Below are positions 52,990 through 61,764 of a DNA stretch of 64,000 bases, piece after piece. The stretch is taken from positions 124,001-188,000 of the forward strand of contig NZ_JACOPW010000008.1 in the NCBI RefSeq assembly GCF_015461845.1. Reading direction: 5' to 3'. Both the position numbers and the translations under genes were made by a program. The stretch's first letter is position 1. Each line of letters opens with the position of its first letter. The notes below the pieces were generated by a model. That model was not told the DNA's origin. It did not search any database and saw only the letters and a list, made by a program, of their open reading frames with translations. Source of the DNA: Pseudomonas mucoides. GTDB lineage: Bacteria > Pseudomonadota > Gammaproteobacteria > Pseudomonadales > Pseudomonadaceae.

Positions 52990-53736
52990 ATGCAGAACTT
53001 CAAAAAAGTCTTCCTGGCGGCCGCCGTCACCCTGGCGTTCAGCGCCGGTGCCATGGCCGAAACCCTGAAGATGGGCATCGAAGCGGCCTACCCGCCGTTC
53101 AACAATAAAGATGCCAGTGGCAATGTCGTCGGCTTCGACAAGGAAATCGGCGACGCTCTGTGCGCCAAGATGAAAGTCGAGTGCACCGTGGTGACCTCCG
53201 ACTGGGACGGCATCATCCCGGCCCTGAACGCCAAGAAGTTCGACTTCCTGATCTCCTCGATGTCGATCACCGACGAGCGCAAGCAAGCGGTCGACTTCAC
53301 CGACCCGTACTACTCGAACAAGCTGCAGTTCATCGCACCTAAAGACAAAGAGTTCAAAACCGACAAGGCTTCCCTGAAAGGCAAAGTGATCGGCGCACAA
53401 CGTGCGACCCTCGCCGGCACCTGGATGGAAGACAACATGGACGGCGTCGAAGTCAAACTCTACGACACCCAGGAAAACGCTTACCTGGACCTGACCTCCG
53501 GTCGTCTGGACGGCATCCTGGCGGACAAGTACGTCAACTACGAATGGCTGAAAAGCGACGCCGGCCGGTCCTACGAATTCAAGGGTGATCCAGTAGAAGA
53601 AAGCGACAAGATCGGTATCGCGGTACGTAAAGGCGACCCGATCCGCGCGAAGCTGAACCTCGCCCTGAAGGAAATCGTCGAAGACGGCACCTACAAGAAA
53701 ATCAACGACAAGTACTTCCCGTTCAGCATCTATTGA
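52990..53736 (+). CDS. Basic amino-acid-binding periplasmic protein (HisJ/ArgT-like)
   Basis: A 248-aa exported protein (signal peptide ending GAMAE) of SBP_bac_3. Ligand-site patterns AAYPPFNNKDASGNVVGFDKEIG, SSMSITDERKQAVDFTDPYY and ILADKYVNYEWL fit cationic amino acids such as arginine, ornithine or histidine. The specificity is inferred. Confidence 0.93.
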   Translation: MQNFKKVFLAAAVTLAFSAGAMAETLKMGIEAAYPPFNNKDASGNVVGFDKEIGDALCAKMKVECTVVTSDWDGIIPALNAKKFDFLISSMSITDERKQAVDFTDPYYSNKLQFIAPKDKEFKTDKASLKGKVIGAQRATLAGTWMEDNMDGVEVKLYDTQENAYLDLTSGRLDGILADKYVNYEWLKSDAGRSYEFKGDPVEESDKIGIAVRKGDPIRAKLNLALKEIVEDGTYKKINDKYFPFSIY

Positions 53737-53814
53737 TTCTGACCTGCCGGACCGGCGCCGTTCGCTAACGGCGCCAGTCCATGGCATTGCCTGCCGCGAT
53801 TTGAAAAGAAACCC

Positions 53815-54510
53815 ATGACTATCGATCTCTACGGATTCGGCCCGGCGCTCGCCGCTGGCGCGCTGATGACTGTGAAACTGGCACTCTCGGCCTTGTGTCT
53901 GGGGCTGGTGCTCGGTTTGCTCGGCGCCTTGGCCAAGACATCCCCGTACAAGCCGTTGCAATGGCTTGGCGGCACTTATTCGACACTGGTTCGCGGCATC
54001 CCGGAATTGCTCTGGGTGCTGTTGATCTACTTCGGCACGGTCAACCTGATGCGTGCCCTGGGCGAGTTTTTCGGCAATCCCGATCTCGAACTCAATGCCT
54101 TCGCCGCCGGCGTGATCGCGCTGGGCCTGTGCTTTGGCGCCTACGCCACCGAAGTGTTTCGCGGCGCGATCCTGGCGATTCCCAAAGGTCACCGTGAAGC
54201 CGGCGTGGCGTTGGGCCTGTCGAAATTCCGCATCTTTACCAAACTGATCATGCCGCAGATGTGGCGCATCGCCCTGCCGGGCCTTGGCAACCTGTTCATG
54301 ATTCTGATGAAAGACACCGCGCTGGTATCGGTCATCGGCCTGGAAGAAATCATGCGCCACGCGCAAATCGGCGTGACCGTGTCCAAGCAACCGTTCACCT
54401 TCTATATGGTGGCCGCGTTCATGTACCTGGGCCTGACCGTGCTCGCCATGAGCGGCATGCACTTGATGGAACGACGTGCCGCGCGCGGCTTCGCGAGGAG
54501 CACCCAATGA
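53815..54510 (+). CDS. Amino-acid ABC transporter permease (HisQ-like)
   Basis: A 231-aa inner-membrane protein with about five transmembrane segments. It has the HisMQ start GALMTVKLALSALCLGLVLG and the cytoplasmic EAA loop REAGVALGLSKFRIFTKLIM, which contacts the ATPase. Its TGA overlaps the ATG of the second permease (ATGA). Confidence 0.94.
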   Translation: MTIDLYGFGPALAAGALMTVKLALSALCLGLVLGLLGALAKTSPYKPLQWLGGTYSTLVRGIPELLWVLLIYFGTVNLMRALGEFFGNPDLELNAFAAGVIALGLCFGAYATEVFRGAILAIPKGHREAGVALGLSKFRIFTKLIMPQMWRIALPGLGNLFMILMKDTALVSVIGLEEIMRHAQIGVTVSKQPFTFYMVAAFMYLGLTVLAMSGMHLMERRAARGFARSTQ

Positions 54511-55196
54511 ACTGGGAAGTCATCATCAAGTGGCTGCCGAAACTGGCCCAAGGCGCAACGCTGACTCTGGAACTGGTGGCCATCGCCGTGATCGCCGGTT
54601 TGCTGCTGGCGATTCCGTTGGGCATCGCGCGTTCGTCGCGGCTTTGGTACGTGCGGGCATTTCCCTACGGCTACATCTTCTTTTTCCGTGGCACGCCGTT
54701 GCTGGTCCAGCTGTTCCTTGTCTATTACGGCCTGGCTCAGTTCGATGCAATTCGTAACAGCCCGATGTGGCCGTACCTGCGCGATCCGTTCTGGTGCGCC
54801 ACCGCGACCATGACCCTGCACACGGCGGCCTACATCGCCGAGATCCTGCGCGGCGCGATCCAGGCGATTCCGCCGGGTGAAATCGAAGCGGCGCGCGCGT
54901 TGGGCATGTCCCGCGCCAAAGCGCTGTTCTACATCATCCTGCCGCGAGCTGCGCGCATCGGCCTGCCGGCCTACAGCAACGAAGTGATCCTGATGCTCAA
55001 GGCCAGCGCCCTGGCCAGTACCGTGACCCTGCTGGAGTTGACCGGCATGGCCCGCACCATCATTGCCCGGACCTACCTGCCGGTGGAGATCTTCTTCGCC
55101 GCGGGCATGTTCTATTTGTTGATGGCTTACGTACTGGTTCGTGGCTTCAAGCTGCTGGAGCGCTGGTTGCGCGTCGATGCCTGCCAAGGGCGTTGA
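54507..55196 (+). CDS. Amino-acid ABC transporter permease (HisM-like)
   Basis: A 229-aa inner-membrane protein with a HisMQ-type fold: GATLTLELVAIAVIAGLLLA, FFFRGTPLLVQLFLVYYG and the EAA loop IEAARALGMSRAKALFYIIL. ATG 54507 is coupled to the first permease; a longer open frame begins at 54261 without support. The last 20 nt overlap the next gene. Confidence 0.94.
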   Translation: MNWEVIIKWLPKLAQGATLTLELVAIAVIAGLLLAIPLGIARSSRLWYVRAFPYGYIFFFRGTPLLVQLFLVYYGLAQFDAIRNSPMWPYLRDPFWCATATMTLHTAAYIAEILRGAIQAIPPGEIEAARALGMSRAKALFYIILPRAARIGLPAYSNEVILMLKASALASTVTLLELTGMARTIIARTYLPVEIFFAAGMFYLLMAYVLVRGFKLLERWLRVDACQGR

Positions 55197-56409
55197 TTCC
55201 TCCCGCGTGCTGACGGGCGAGGCCCTGCTCGCCCGCTTCACCGCGCTGGATGCTTTCCTGATCGAGCATCAAGCGCTGTGGAAACCGCGTCCGTTTACTC
55301 ATCTGCATCTGCCTTGGGAAACGTCCTACCCGGAATTGGCACTTTGGCTACGGGAACGGTCGCTGGACGACGCAGAACTTGCGCATAACCAACCTTGTTT
55401 GCTGCATGCGCCGGAGCCGTTTGCTTCATTGGCTGCGCTGTCCCATGAATTGAGTTCTGTGGGTGAATTACCGGCGCATTCGCTGCAAGCGGCCGGGCAT
55501 CGGCTGAACGTCGATGTACCGGGACGCAAGTGGCAACAAATCGAGGCGTTCGCCAGTCGCCTGTCGTTTGCGGCAGCGCCGAAGCATTGGCTGGATTGGT
55601 GTTCGGGCAAGGGCCACTTGGGTCGGCGTTTACTGCAAACCGGGCAACAACTGACCTGCCTGGAATACGACCCGGCCCTGGTGGCCAGCGGACAGGCACT
55701 CAGCCAGCGTCATCAATTGCGGGCGCTGCACGTCGAACAGGATGTGCTCGCGCCTGAAACCGCGAATTTATTGACTGTTGATCACACAACGGTGGCGCTA
55801 CACGCCTGCGGTGATTTGCATGTGCGGTTGATCCAGCTCGCCAGCGCGGCGGGGTGCAAACAATTGGCCATCGCGCCGTGCTGTTATAACCGGATCAATC
55901 TTCCGGCCTATCAGCCGCTTTCCTCGGTCGGTTTGCGATCCGACCTACAGCTGTCCCTCGACGATCTCGCCCTGCCCATGAGCGAAACCGTCACCGCTGG
56001 CGCTCGCGTACGACGTCAACGCGACACCTCCATGGCCCGGCGCCTGGGTTTCGACGTGCTGCAACGGCAATTGCGCGGCGTCGATGAATACCTGCCCACC
56101 CCTTCCCTGCCGAGTGCCTGGCTGGACAAGTCCTTCGCCGAGTACTGCCATCATCTGGCCGCACTGAAAGACTTATCCACAGTCGGTTCGCAAGATTGGT
56201 CCGCTGTCGAAGCTGCTGGATGGCAACGCTTGGCGCACGTGCGCAATCTGGAGCTGCTGCGCGGACTTTTCCGACGTCCGTTGGAGCTTTGGCTGGTCCT
56301 CGATCGCGCCCTTTTCCTTGCCGATCAGGGTTACACCGTTCGCCTCGGGACCTTCTGCGAAACCCCGCTGACGCCGCGTAATGTCCTGCTCTTGGCGGAA
56401 CGCCCATAA
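55177..56409 (+). CDS. SAM-dependent methyltransferase, METTL25/RRNAD1-like
   Basis: A 410-aa protein starting at ATG 55177 inside the 3' end of the permease gene. The SAM site is WLDWCSGKGHLGRRLLQTG with acid CLEYDPALV. Further signs are LHACGDLHVRLI, APCCYNR (typical of the Methyltransf_32 group) and an N-terminal helical region of about 130 residues. The substrate is unknown. The overlap suggests co-transcription with the transporter. Confidence 0.85.
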   Translation: MPAKGVDSSRVLTGEALLARFTALDAFLIEHQALWKPRPFTHLHLPWETSYPELALWLRERSLDDAELAHNQPCLLHAPEPFASLAALSHELSSVGELPAHSLQAAGHRLNVDVPGRKWQQIEAFASRLSFAAAPKHWLDWCSGKGHLGRRLLQTGQQLTCLEYDPALVASGQALSQRHQLRALHVEQDVLAPETANLLTVDHTTVALHACGDLHVRLIQLASAAGCKQLAIAPCCYNRINLPAYQPLSSVGLRSDLQLSLDDLALPMSETVTAGARVRRQRDTSMARRLGFDVLQRQLRGVDEYLPTPSLPSAWLDKSFAEYCHHLAALKDLSTVGSQDWSAVEAAGWQRLAHVRNLELLRGLFRRPLELWLVLDRALFLADQGYTVRLGTFCETPLTPRNVLLLAERP

Positions 56410-56752
56410 AAGCCACAGCCTGTGGATAACTCTGTTGATGAAATTATCATGGATCCAATATCTACGGCTGTTTCAGAGGTGAAACGCAACTGTTCATTTT
56501 TCGTACACTCACGAAAAAATCCAGAAAAACAGGGATTTGCGCACCAATGAGAACAGGTCCACAAAAACACCGGTGAGCGCAGAATGCCACCGCCGCCGTT
56601 GTGCATAAGCATTCAATGCAAAGGACATAAGCGCCTAAACCCGGACCTCACGCGGGGAAAATTGCACCGCCTCCCGACTCTTGTTATACAAACACGCAAG
56701 GACGCCGTCAGCGCGACCACGAACAAGAAAATTCGACCGACAGGATGCGACC
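56410..56752. other. Gap between methyltransferase genes
   Basis: 343 bp. It holds a small palindrome CCACAG-C-CTGTGG (56413-56425), an overlapping perfect DnaA-box sequence on the minus strand (TGTGGATAA, 56421-56429) and an AT-rich stretch. AGGA at 56742-56745 is the likely ribosome-binding site of the next gene. No gene is supported. Confidence 0.5.
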
Positions 56753-57577
56753 GTGACGTTCATTTCCTACGCACAGAACTTCGAAGACATACGCCTGTGG
56801 CGCGCCCTCAAAACCGTCGAGAACGGCTTCTATATCGACGTCGGCGCCAACGATCCGACCCATGACTCGGTCACCAAAGCGTTCTACGACCACGGCTGGA
56901 GCGGCATCAACGTCGAACCGATGCCCAACTACTACGAAGCCCTGTGCCAGCAGCGTCCCAAAGACACCAACCTGCAATGCGTGGCCGGCGAAAGCGCCGA
57001 CAGCCTGACCTTCTATGGCATCGCCGGCACCGGCCTCTCGACCGTCGACCCGGCCATGGCGCAAATGCACAAAGACGCCGGCATGGACGTGCGCAGCCAA
57101 ACCGTCCAGTCCCGCACCCTGACGTCCATCTGCGAAGAACACGCCCAGGGCCGCCCGATCCACTTCCTGAAAATCGACGTCGAAGGCCACGAAGAAACCG
57201 TCCTGCGCGGCATGGACTTCACCCAGTGGCGGCCATGGGTCATCCTCATCGAAACCCCGTGGGACCGCGACCAGACCTGGGAAACCCTCGTCACCGGCGC
57301 CGGCTACCACTCCATCCTGTTCGACGGCATCAACACCTACTACCTCGCCGAAGAACACCTGAACCTCAAACCCGCCTTCGACATCCCGCCGTGCAACCTG
57401 GATGAATTCCAGTTCTGCAAAGGCCACAACTTCAGCCACCCCATCGGCGATGCCGAACAGCAACTCGCCACCGCCCTGCAACGCGCCGAACAGGCCGAAG
57501 CACAGCTGCGCGCAATGCAAAACAGCCGCACCTGGCAAGCCATCCAGAAACTAAAGAAAACCCTGCTACGCGCCTGA
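56753..57577 (+). CDS. FkbM-family methyltransferase
   Basis: A 274-aa protein starting at GTG 56753 (AGGA 8 nt upstream; the open frame extends further but without a ribosome-binding site). The FkbM core is GFYIDVGANDPTHDSVTKAF, NVEPMPNYYEAL and FLKIDVEGHEETVLRGMDF. The last 50 residues form a predicted coiled coil (EQQLATALQRAEQAEAQLRA) and a basic end. FkbM enzymes O-methylate sugars or small molecules; the substrate is not known. No sugar-synthesis genes are near. Confidence 0.88.
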   Translation: MTFISYAQNFEDIRLWRALKTVENGFYIDVGANDPTHDSVTKAFYDHGWSGINVEPMPNYYEALCQQRPKDTNLQCVAGESADSLTFYGIAGTGLSTVDPAMAQMHKDAGMDVRSQTVQSRTLTSICEEHAQGRPIHFLKIDVEGHEETVLRGMDFTQWRPWVILIETPWDRDQTWETLVTGAGYHSILFDGINTYYLAEEHLNLKPAFDIPPCNLDEFQFCKGHNFSHPIGDAEQQLATALQRAEQAEAQLRAMQNSRTWQAIQKLKKTLLRA

Positions 57578-57613
57578 CCTGACGCCTGCGCAAAAATAGT
57601 CTGAATTCAGGGG

Positions 57614-57641
57614 TTTACAGAACCAACCCAATCGCTATAAT
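57614..57641 (+). promoter_or_regulatory. Sigma-70 promoter of tRNA-Thr
   Basis: TTTACA (57614-57619), 16-nt spacer and TATAAT (57636-57641), 13 nt before the tRNA. Confidence 0.85.
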
Positions 57642-57654
57642 CGTCGCCCAACAC

Positions 57655-57730
<76 letters not shown>

Positions 57731-57773
57731 CATTAGGCTCCATTGCATTCCACCGAATGCTCTGGAAGCCCCG

Positions 57774-57799
57774 AAAACCCGCCCTTTGGCGGGTTTTTT
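57774..57799 (+). terminator. Intrinsic terminator after tRNA-Thr
   Basis: A perfect stem aacccgcc/ggcgggtt (57776-57783 with 57788-57795), CTTT loop and six T. It lies between the tRNA and the integrase gene. Confidence 0.93.
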
Positions 57800-57894
57800 C
57801 GTTCCAGGACCCTCTGTCGGGATCCAACAAAATCCCCCTTCCCAGCGGCTATCTTAGGGGTACAGCGTCTTTGCTATCTGGAGACCGTACCCCT

Positions 57895-59223
57895 ATGCCA
57901 CGCCTAGCGACCCCTCTCAGCGACCTGCAATGCCGCACGGCCAAACCCCGCGAACGCGCCTACAAACTGTTCGACGGCGGCGGCATGTACCTCTTCGTCA
58001 AACCCAACGGCGTCAAGACCTGGCGCCTGAGGTATTTCAAGCCCAGCGGCAAGGAAGGCACGCTGATCATCGGCAATTACCCCATCGTGCCTTTGGCCGT
58101 CGCAAGGCGTAAGCGCGACGAGGCCAAGGCACTGCTGCTCGACAACCTCGATCCTATGGAAGAGAAGAAGAAGGCCAAGATCGCAGCCCAACGAGCGGCT
58201 CTACTTTTTGAAACCGTTGCCTTGGAGTGGCACGCCGATATGTCCCGCCGCTGGACCGAAGGCCACGCGAAAACAGTGATGAGCCGACTGCGTACCCACG
58301 TCTTCCCGCTGATCGGCCAACGGCCCATCGCCGAACTCGATACCCACGATCTGCTAGAGATCACCCAGCGCATCAAGGAACGCGGCACCATGGATGTGGC
58401 GCTAAGGGTGCAGAACTACTTATCCACTATCATGCGCGGTGCCAAAAGGGCTCGGCAAATCACCATGAACCCTGCGCTGGATCTGGCAGGCTCGATTCAC
58501 GCGCCGCGTACAGTCCACCGCCCTGCCCTCTCCCTCAATCGCCTGCCCGAACTGCTGCACCGCATCGACAACTACCACGGTCGCGAATTGACCCGCCTCG
58601 CCGTCCTGTTGACATTGCATGTATTCGTCCGCTCCAGCGAACTGCGCTTCGCTCGATGGAGTGAGTTCGACCTCCAACGCGCCATGTGGGAAATCCCCGA
58701 TACGCGCGCACCGATTGAAGGGGTACGCAACTCCACACGGGGGACCAAGATGAACGGCGACATTCAAATGGTCCCACTGTCGCCGCAGGTCATCGAAATA
58801 CTGGAGCGCCTGCGTAGCCTCAGTCGCTTTTCAGAGTTGGTGCTACCAGGCGACCACAAGTACTGGAAGCCCATGTCCGAGAACACGGTTAACTCTGTGC
58901 TGCGCAACGTGGGCTATGACACTGCCAAGGATGTGTGCGGCCATGGCTTCAGAACCATGGCCTGTAGCGCCTTGCTGGAGTCAGGACTGTGGACAGACGC
59001 CGCCATCGAACGGCAAATGAGCCACAAGGAACGCAACCGCGTGCGCGCCGCGTATATCCACAAGGCCGAATTCCTCGAGCAGCGCCGGCTGATCATGGCG
59101 TGGTGGAGCAACTACATTGATGCCAACCGCAGTGGGCATGTAACGCCTCACGAGTTCGCTCATCCAGTCGGCGACAACATCACAGCCCTACAAAATAGCC
59201 GTGGCGCATTCAAACGTGGGTAA
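57895..59223 (+). CDS. P4-type tyrosine integrase
   Basis: A 442-aa integrase with an N-terminal DUF4102 arm-binding domain (about 1-90: DLQCRTAKPRERAYKLFDGGG), a core-binding domain (about 105-195) and a catalytic domain. Active-site residues are Arg246 (VRSSELR), Lys285, His350-x-x-Arg353 (HGFR), His377 (MSHKE) and Tyr387 (RAAYIHK). The length is normal. ATG 57895 follows a GGAGA site; the open frame upstream to 57757 is not supported. It sits beside tRNA-Thr, as is usual for island integrases, and should catalyse integration and excision. Confidence 0.95.
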   Translation: MPRLATPLSDLQCRTAKPRERAYKLFDGGGMYLFVKPNGVKTWRLRYFKPSGKEGTLIIGNYPIVPLAVARRKRDEAKALLLDNLDPMEEKKKAKIAAQRAALLFETVALEWHADMSRRWTEGHAKTVMSRLRTHVFPLIGQRPIAELDTHDLLEITQRIKERGTMDVALRVQNYLSTIMRGAKRARQITMNPALDLAGSIHAPRTVHRPALSLNRLPELLHRIDNYHGRELTRLAVLLTLHVFVRSSELRFARWSEFDLQRAMWEIPDTRAPIEGVRNSTRGTKMNGDIQMVPLSPQVIEILERLRSLSRFSELVLPGDHKYWKPMSENTVNSVLRNVGYDTAKDVCGHGFRTMACSALLESGLWTDAAIERQMSHKERNRVRAAYIHKAEFLEQRRLIMAWWSNYIDANRSGHVTPHEFAHPVGDNITALQNSRGAFKRG

Positions 59224-60129
59224 GCCTGTGAGATCACCGCAGTCCGCCCTTCCACGCGGGTCCATCCAAGCGGGGCTGCAAAGCCGCCCTGCTTGGATGG
59301 ACCTCATTTAAAAAATCTAAAGCTCACGCAAACTGTCTGTGGAAAACCACTGATTTCCACCGGTGGATAATTTAATCCACAGCCGCAGAATTCCCAAAAT
59401 TCGAGCCTTGACCCAAATTATCCACAGGCGTAGAAAAGGTCGGGCAAAGCGCTGTCGTTGACAGCAACCCAGGTAGCCAGAACCTTTAAGGCTACGCCAC
59501 ACCGTGGTGGTTCTCCCAAAGTGCGATTAGCGTCCGGTGGCTCGCACGGTCACTCACCGAGTGATGGATGCCTACTTCAGATCATTGCCATTGCGGCAAA
59601 TACATCCCCCTCCCCAGCTGCCCTGCAGCAACCTACCCGCTTGGCCATTTCACTGCGCCAACCTGCGCCCGTCTCTTTCTCCCAGAAAGAGACGGGCGCT
59701 CCTACCGCTGCTGCAGCCCAACTCGTACAAGGCTTTGCGGCATTCCCCCTTGTGACAATCGGCGTGACAAACACCGAAGTCACCAGCAACAGCGATGCAG
59801 ATGATGGTGCCGCAGCCCACGGAATGGACTGCACCTGACTGACAGTCAGGCACGCCCTGGTCATCGCCTCACTGCCTTCACCCGACCCAGGATCTCGCGG
59901 CGCCGGTCTCGTCAGCCAGTGCAGCCTCCACCCGCCCACTTCCTCGGAAGTGTTCAGGAGGCCAGATCATGAGATGCCCAAGCTCCCGGTCGTAAGGAGC
60001 CGCCAGTCCCGCGCTAGTGGACAACCCTCACAGGTCGCAGGGGCCTTGATCCCTGATAACACTCAACATTCGTGGCGGGATGACGTGGGGAAAGACTTCA
60101 AACGGTTTGGCTTCGAGAGGAGTTTGATC
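59224..60129. other. Structured non-coding region between the two recombinases
   Basis: About 900 bp without a convincing gene. It holds the integrase terminator hairpin (59259-59303), a cluster of four DnaA-box-like motifs (59338-59426), a small hairpin gctgtc/gacagc (59451-59465) and a perfect 16-bp hairpin (59665-59699). A 126-codon frame at 59458-59838 lacks a ribosome-binding site and normal protein composition and crosses the large hairpin. Promoter, origin or transfer-site functions are possible. Confidence 0.6.
59259..59315 (+). terminator. Probable terminator of the P4-type integrase gene
   Basis: A long hairpin with outer arms ggtccatccaagc (59259-59271) and gcttggatggacc (59291-59303), a nested ggc/gcc stem, then an AT-rich tail with only three T. 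The missing T run makes rho-independent function less certain. Confidence 0.55.
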
Positions 60130-61110
60130 ATGGCGTTGGTAAGTAGACGTAACGGGCGAAATTTTGGCTATGGTCGACAACTGAGTTATGCCGGGCCACA
60201 GGCATTGAAAGATCTGTTTGGCGGCGGGCATTACGGCACGGTCAAAGCGCACAGTGATCGCTGGCAGGCGTTTGTGCGCTGGTGTCGGTCGGACGATGGA
60301 CCGGGGTTCAATGATGCGCGGCAAATCGATCGGCAGTCGTTGCTGGATTACGCCAAGCATCTGCGTCAGCAAGTTGAACGAGGTGAACTCGTCATCGCCA
60401 CCGCGCAAAACCGGCTGTCCAGCGTGAACCGAACGATGGCCGCGCTTCGCGGTGATCAGCATGTGAAGGTGTCGAGTCCGAGCAAGGCGTTGGGAATGCG
60501 GCGCACCAGTGTTCGTTGCTCGGTGCCGCAAGGCCAAGACCGCGAACAGGTTAAGCGGATCGTCGAGGTGCTTTGTGAGCATCAGCAATCGCGCGCGGCC
60601 GCCATCGCTCAGTTGGCACGAGCCACCGGAATGCGCTTGCGAGAGACCATTTTGGCCGACCTTCCTCGCCTGCAACGGGAAGCCGAGGAGTTCGGCAGAA
60701 TCAACATCCAGGACGGCACCAAAGGTGGCCGCTCCGGTGCGTCGGCACCTCGCTGGATCACGGTAGATGATCATATTCGCGACGCGCTGAAATATGCCGA
60801 ACAAGTCTCGCCCGACGGTAGCCGCAACCTGCTTGCACCGAACGAAAGCCACCTCGATTTCCAACGGGAAATCGTCCGCCCCGCACGGGACCTCCTCCAT
60901 AAGCACAACCTTAAAGGCTTTCATGAATTACGGGCGGCCTTTGCATGCGAACGCTATGAACAAATCACCCAGCATCCCGCGCCTATCAACGATGGCTACT
61001 GCTACCAACTCGACCGACGCCTCGATCAGGAGGCCCGAGTACAAATCAGCTATGAACTCGGACACGGCCGTATTGACGTGGTGTCGGCTTACATTGGTGG
61101 TCGAGTATGA
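60130..61110 (+). CDS. Second tyrosine recombinase, integrase-domain (Integrase_1-like) family
   Basis: A 326-aa protein unrelated in layout to the P4-type integrase. The N-terminal SAM-like part (about 15-115, LKDLFGGGHYGTVKAHSDRW) is followed by a catalytic domain with Arg169 (TGMRLRE), Lys198, His265-x-x-Arg268 (FHELR), His312 (ELGHGR) and Tyr321 (SAYIGG). All the core residues are present. A good GAGAGGAG site precedes ATG 60130; the open frame upstream is ignored. Such proteins are found in integrative elements and may resolve or invert DNA. Its TGA overlaps the next ATG (ATGA). Confidence 0.88.
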   Translation: MALVSRRNGRNFGYGRQLSYAGPQALKDLFGGGHYGTVKAHSDRWQAFVRWCRSDDGPGFNDARQIDRQSLLDYAKHLRQQVERGELVIATAQNRLSSVNRTMAALRGDQHVKVSSPSKALGMRRTSVRCSVPQGQDREQVKRIVEVLCEHQQSRAAAIAQLARATGMRLRETILADLPRLQREAEEFGRINIQDGTKGGRSGASAPRWITVDDHIRDALKYAEQVSPDGSRNLLAPNESHLDFQREIVRPARDLLHKHNLKGFHELRAAFACERYEQITQHPAPINDGYCYQLDRRLDQEARVQISYELGHGRIDVVSAYIGGRV

Positions 61111-61382
61111 GCACGGCATTCGATATGGAGCTATTCCTGTCAGGCGTCCTGACCGGGTCGCATACCACACGCCAACGCCACCTTCGCCAAGCAAAGGCCA
61201 TTCAAGCAGCGATCACTAATCGTTGGCACCGAGAGAATCCATGGGCCTGGCAGCGGAAGCATCTCGACTGGTTTCTAAACCATCACGTGAACCAGCACGC
61301 TGAATCGACGCGCTATTACTATCTGCTGACCGTGCATTTACTCACTCTACGCTTAGGAAAATCCTGGCAGTTCAACTGCTAG
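61107..61382 (+). CDS. Small partner protein coupled to the second recombinase
   Basis: A 91-aa basic, helical protein translated by ATGA overlap from the recombinase gene. It resembles a stand-alone core-binding (SAM-like) domain: RQRHLRQAKAIQAAITNRW, then a helical WAWQRKHLDWFLNHHVNQ and RYYYLLTVHLLTLRL. It could regulate or assist the recombinase, for example as a directionality or accessory factor, but this is inference from position only. Confidence 0.65.
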   Translation: MSTAFDMELFLSGVLTGSHTTRQRHLRQAKAIQAAITNRWHRENPWAWQRKHLDWFLNHHVNQHAESTRYYYLLTVHLLTLRLGKSWQFNC

Positions 61383-61764
61383 GCTAAGGTCAGCAACCGG
61401 CCGATTCTGTTGAAAAGGCCACCGACGGTTTCGGCGATCGAAAAATGTCTCTCTGAGATTGAAATCTGGACGTAGAGCAGGCGCTAACCCCGGATCATAT
61501 TTTGCGTAGCAGCGTGCAAAATGGATGATTTCCAAGCTCAGCGCGCGTTGAGTTTGCCCACTCGGACTTTTCGATAGCATCGGCCAAAACATCCATTCGA
61601 GAAGCGACTATGAATTCAGAGGCGACTCAGTCACTTTGATGGCTTCAACCACGCCACCGATGGCAACGTGCCTTTACTCAAGCCTAAACATTGACAGACA
61701 ATGCAGGTAGGGGTACCCGATAGCGCGCCATTGCATGGATCGCTCTAGAAAATTAAGGAATAAC
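61383..61764. other. Gap before the DUF262 gene
   Basis: 382 bp. A TTGACA box at 61691-61696 may be the -35 of the next gene, though no good -10 follows at the usual spacing. The DUF262 gene has AAGGA at 61755-61759. The base composition begins to turn AT-rich here. No gene is supported. Confidence 0.45.

Noticed and set aside
59458..59838. 126-codon open frame between the recombinases
   Set aside because: No ribosome-binding site, low-complexity Ser/Ala/Pro/Gln composition, and it crosses the perfect 16-bp hairpin.
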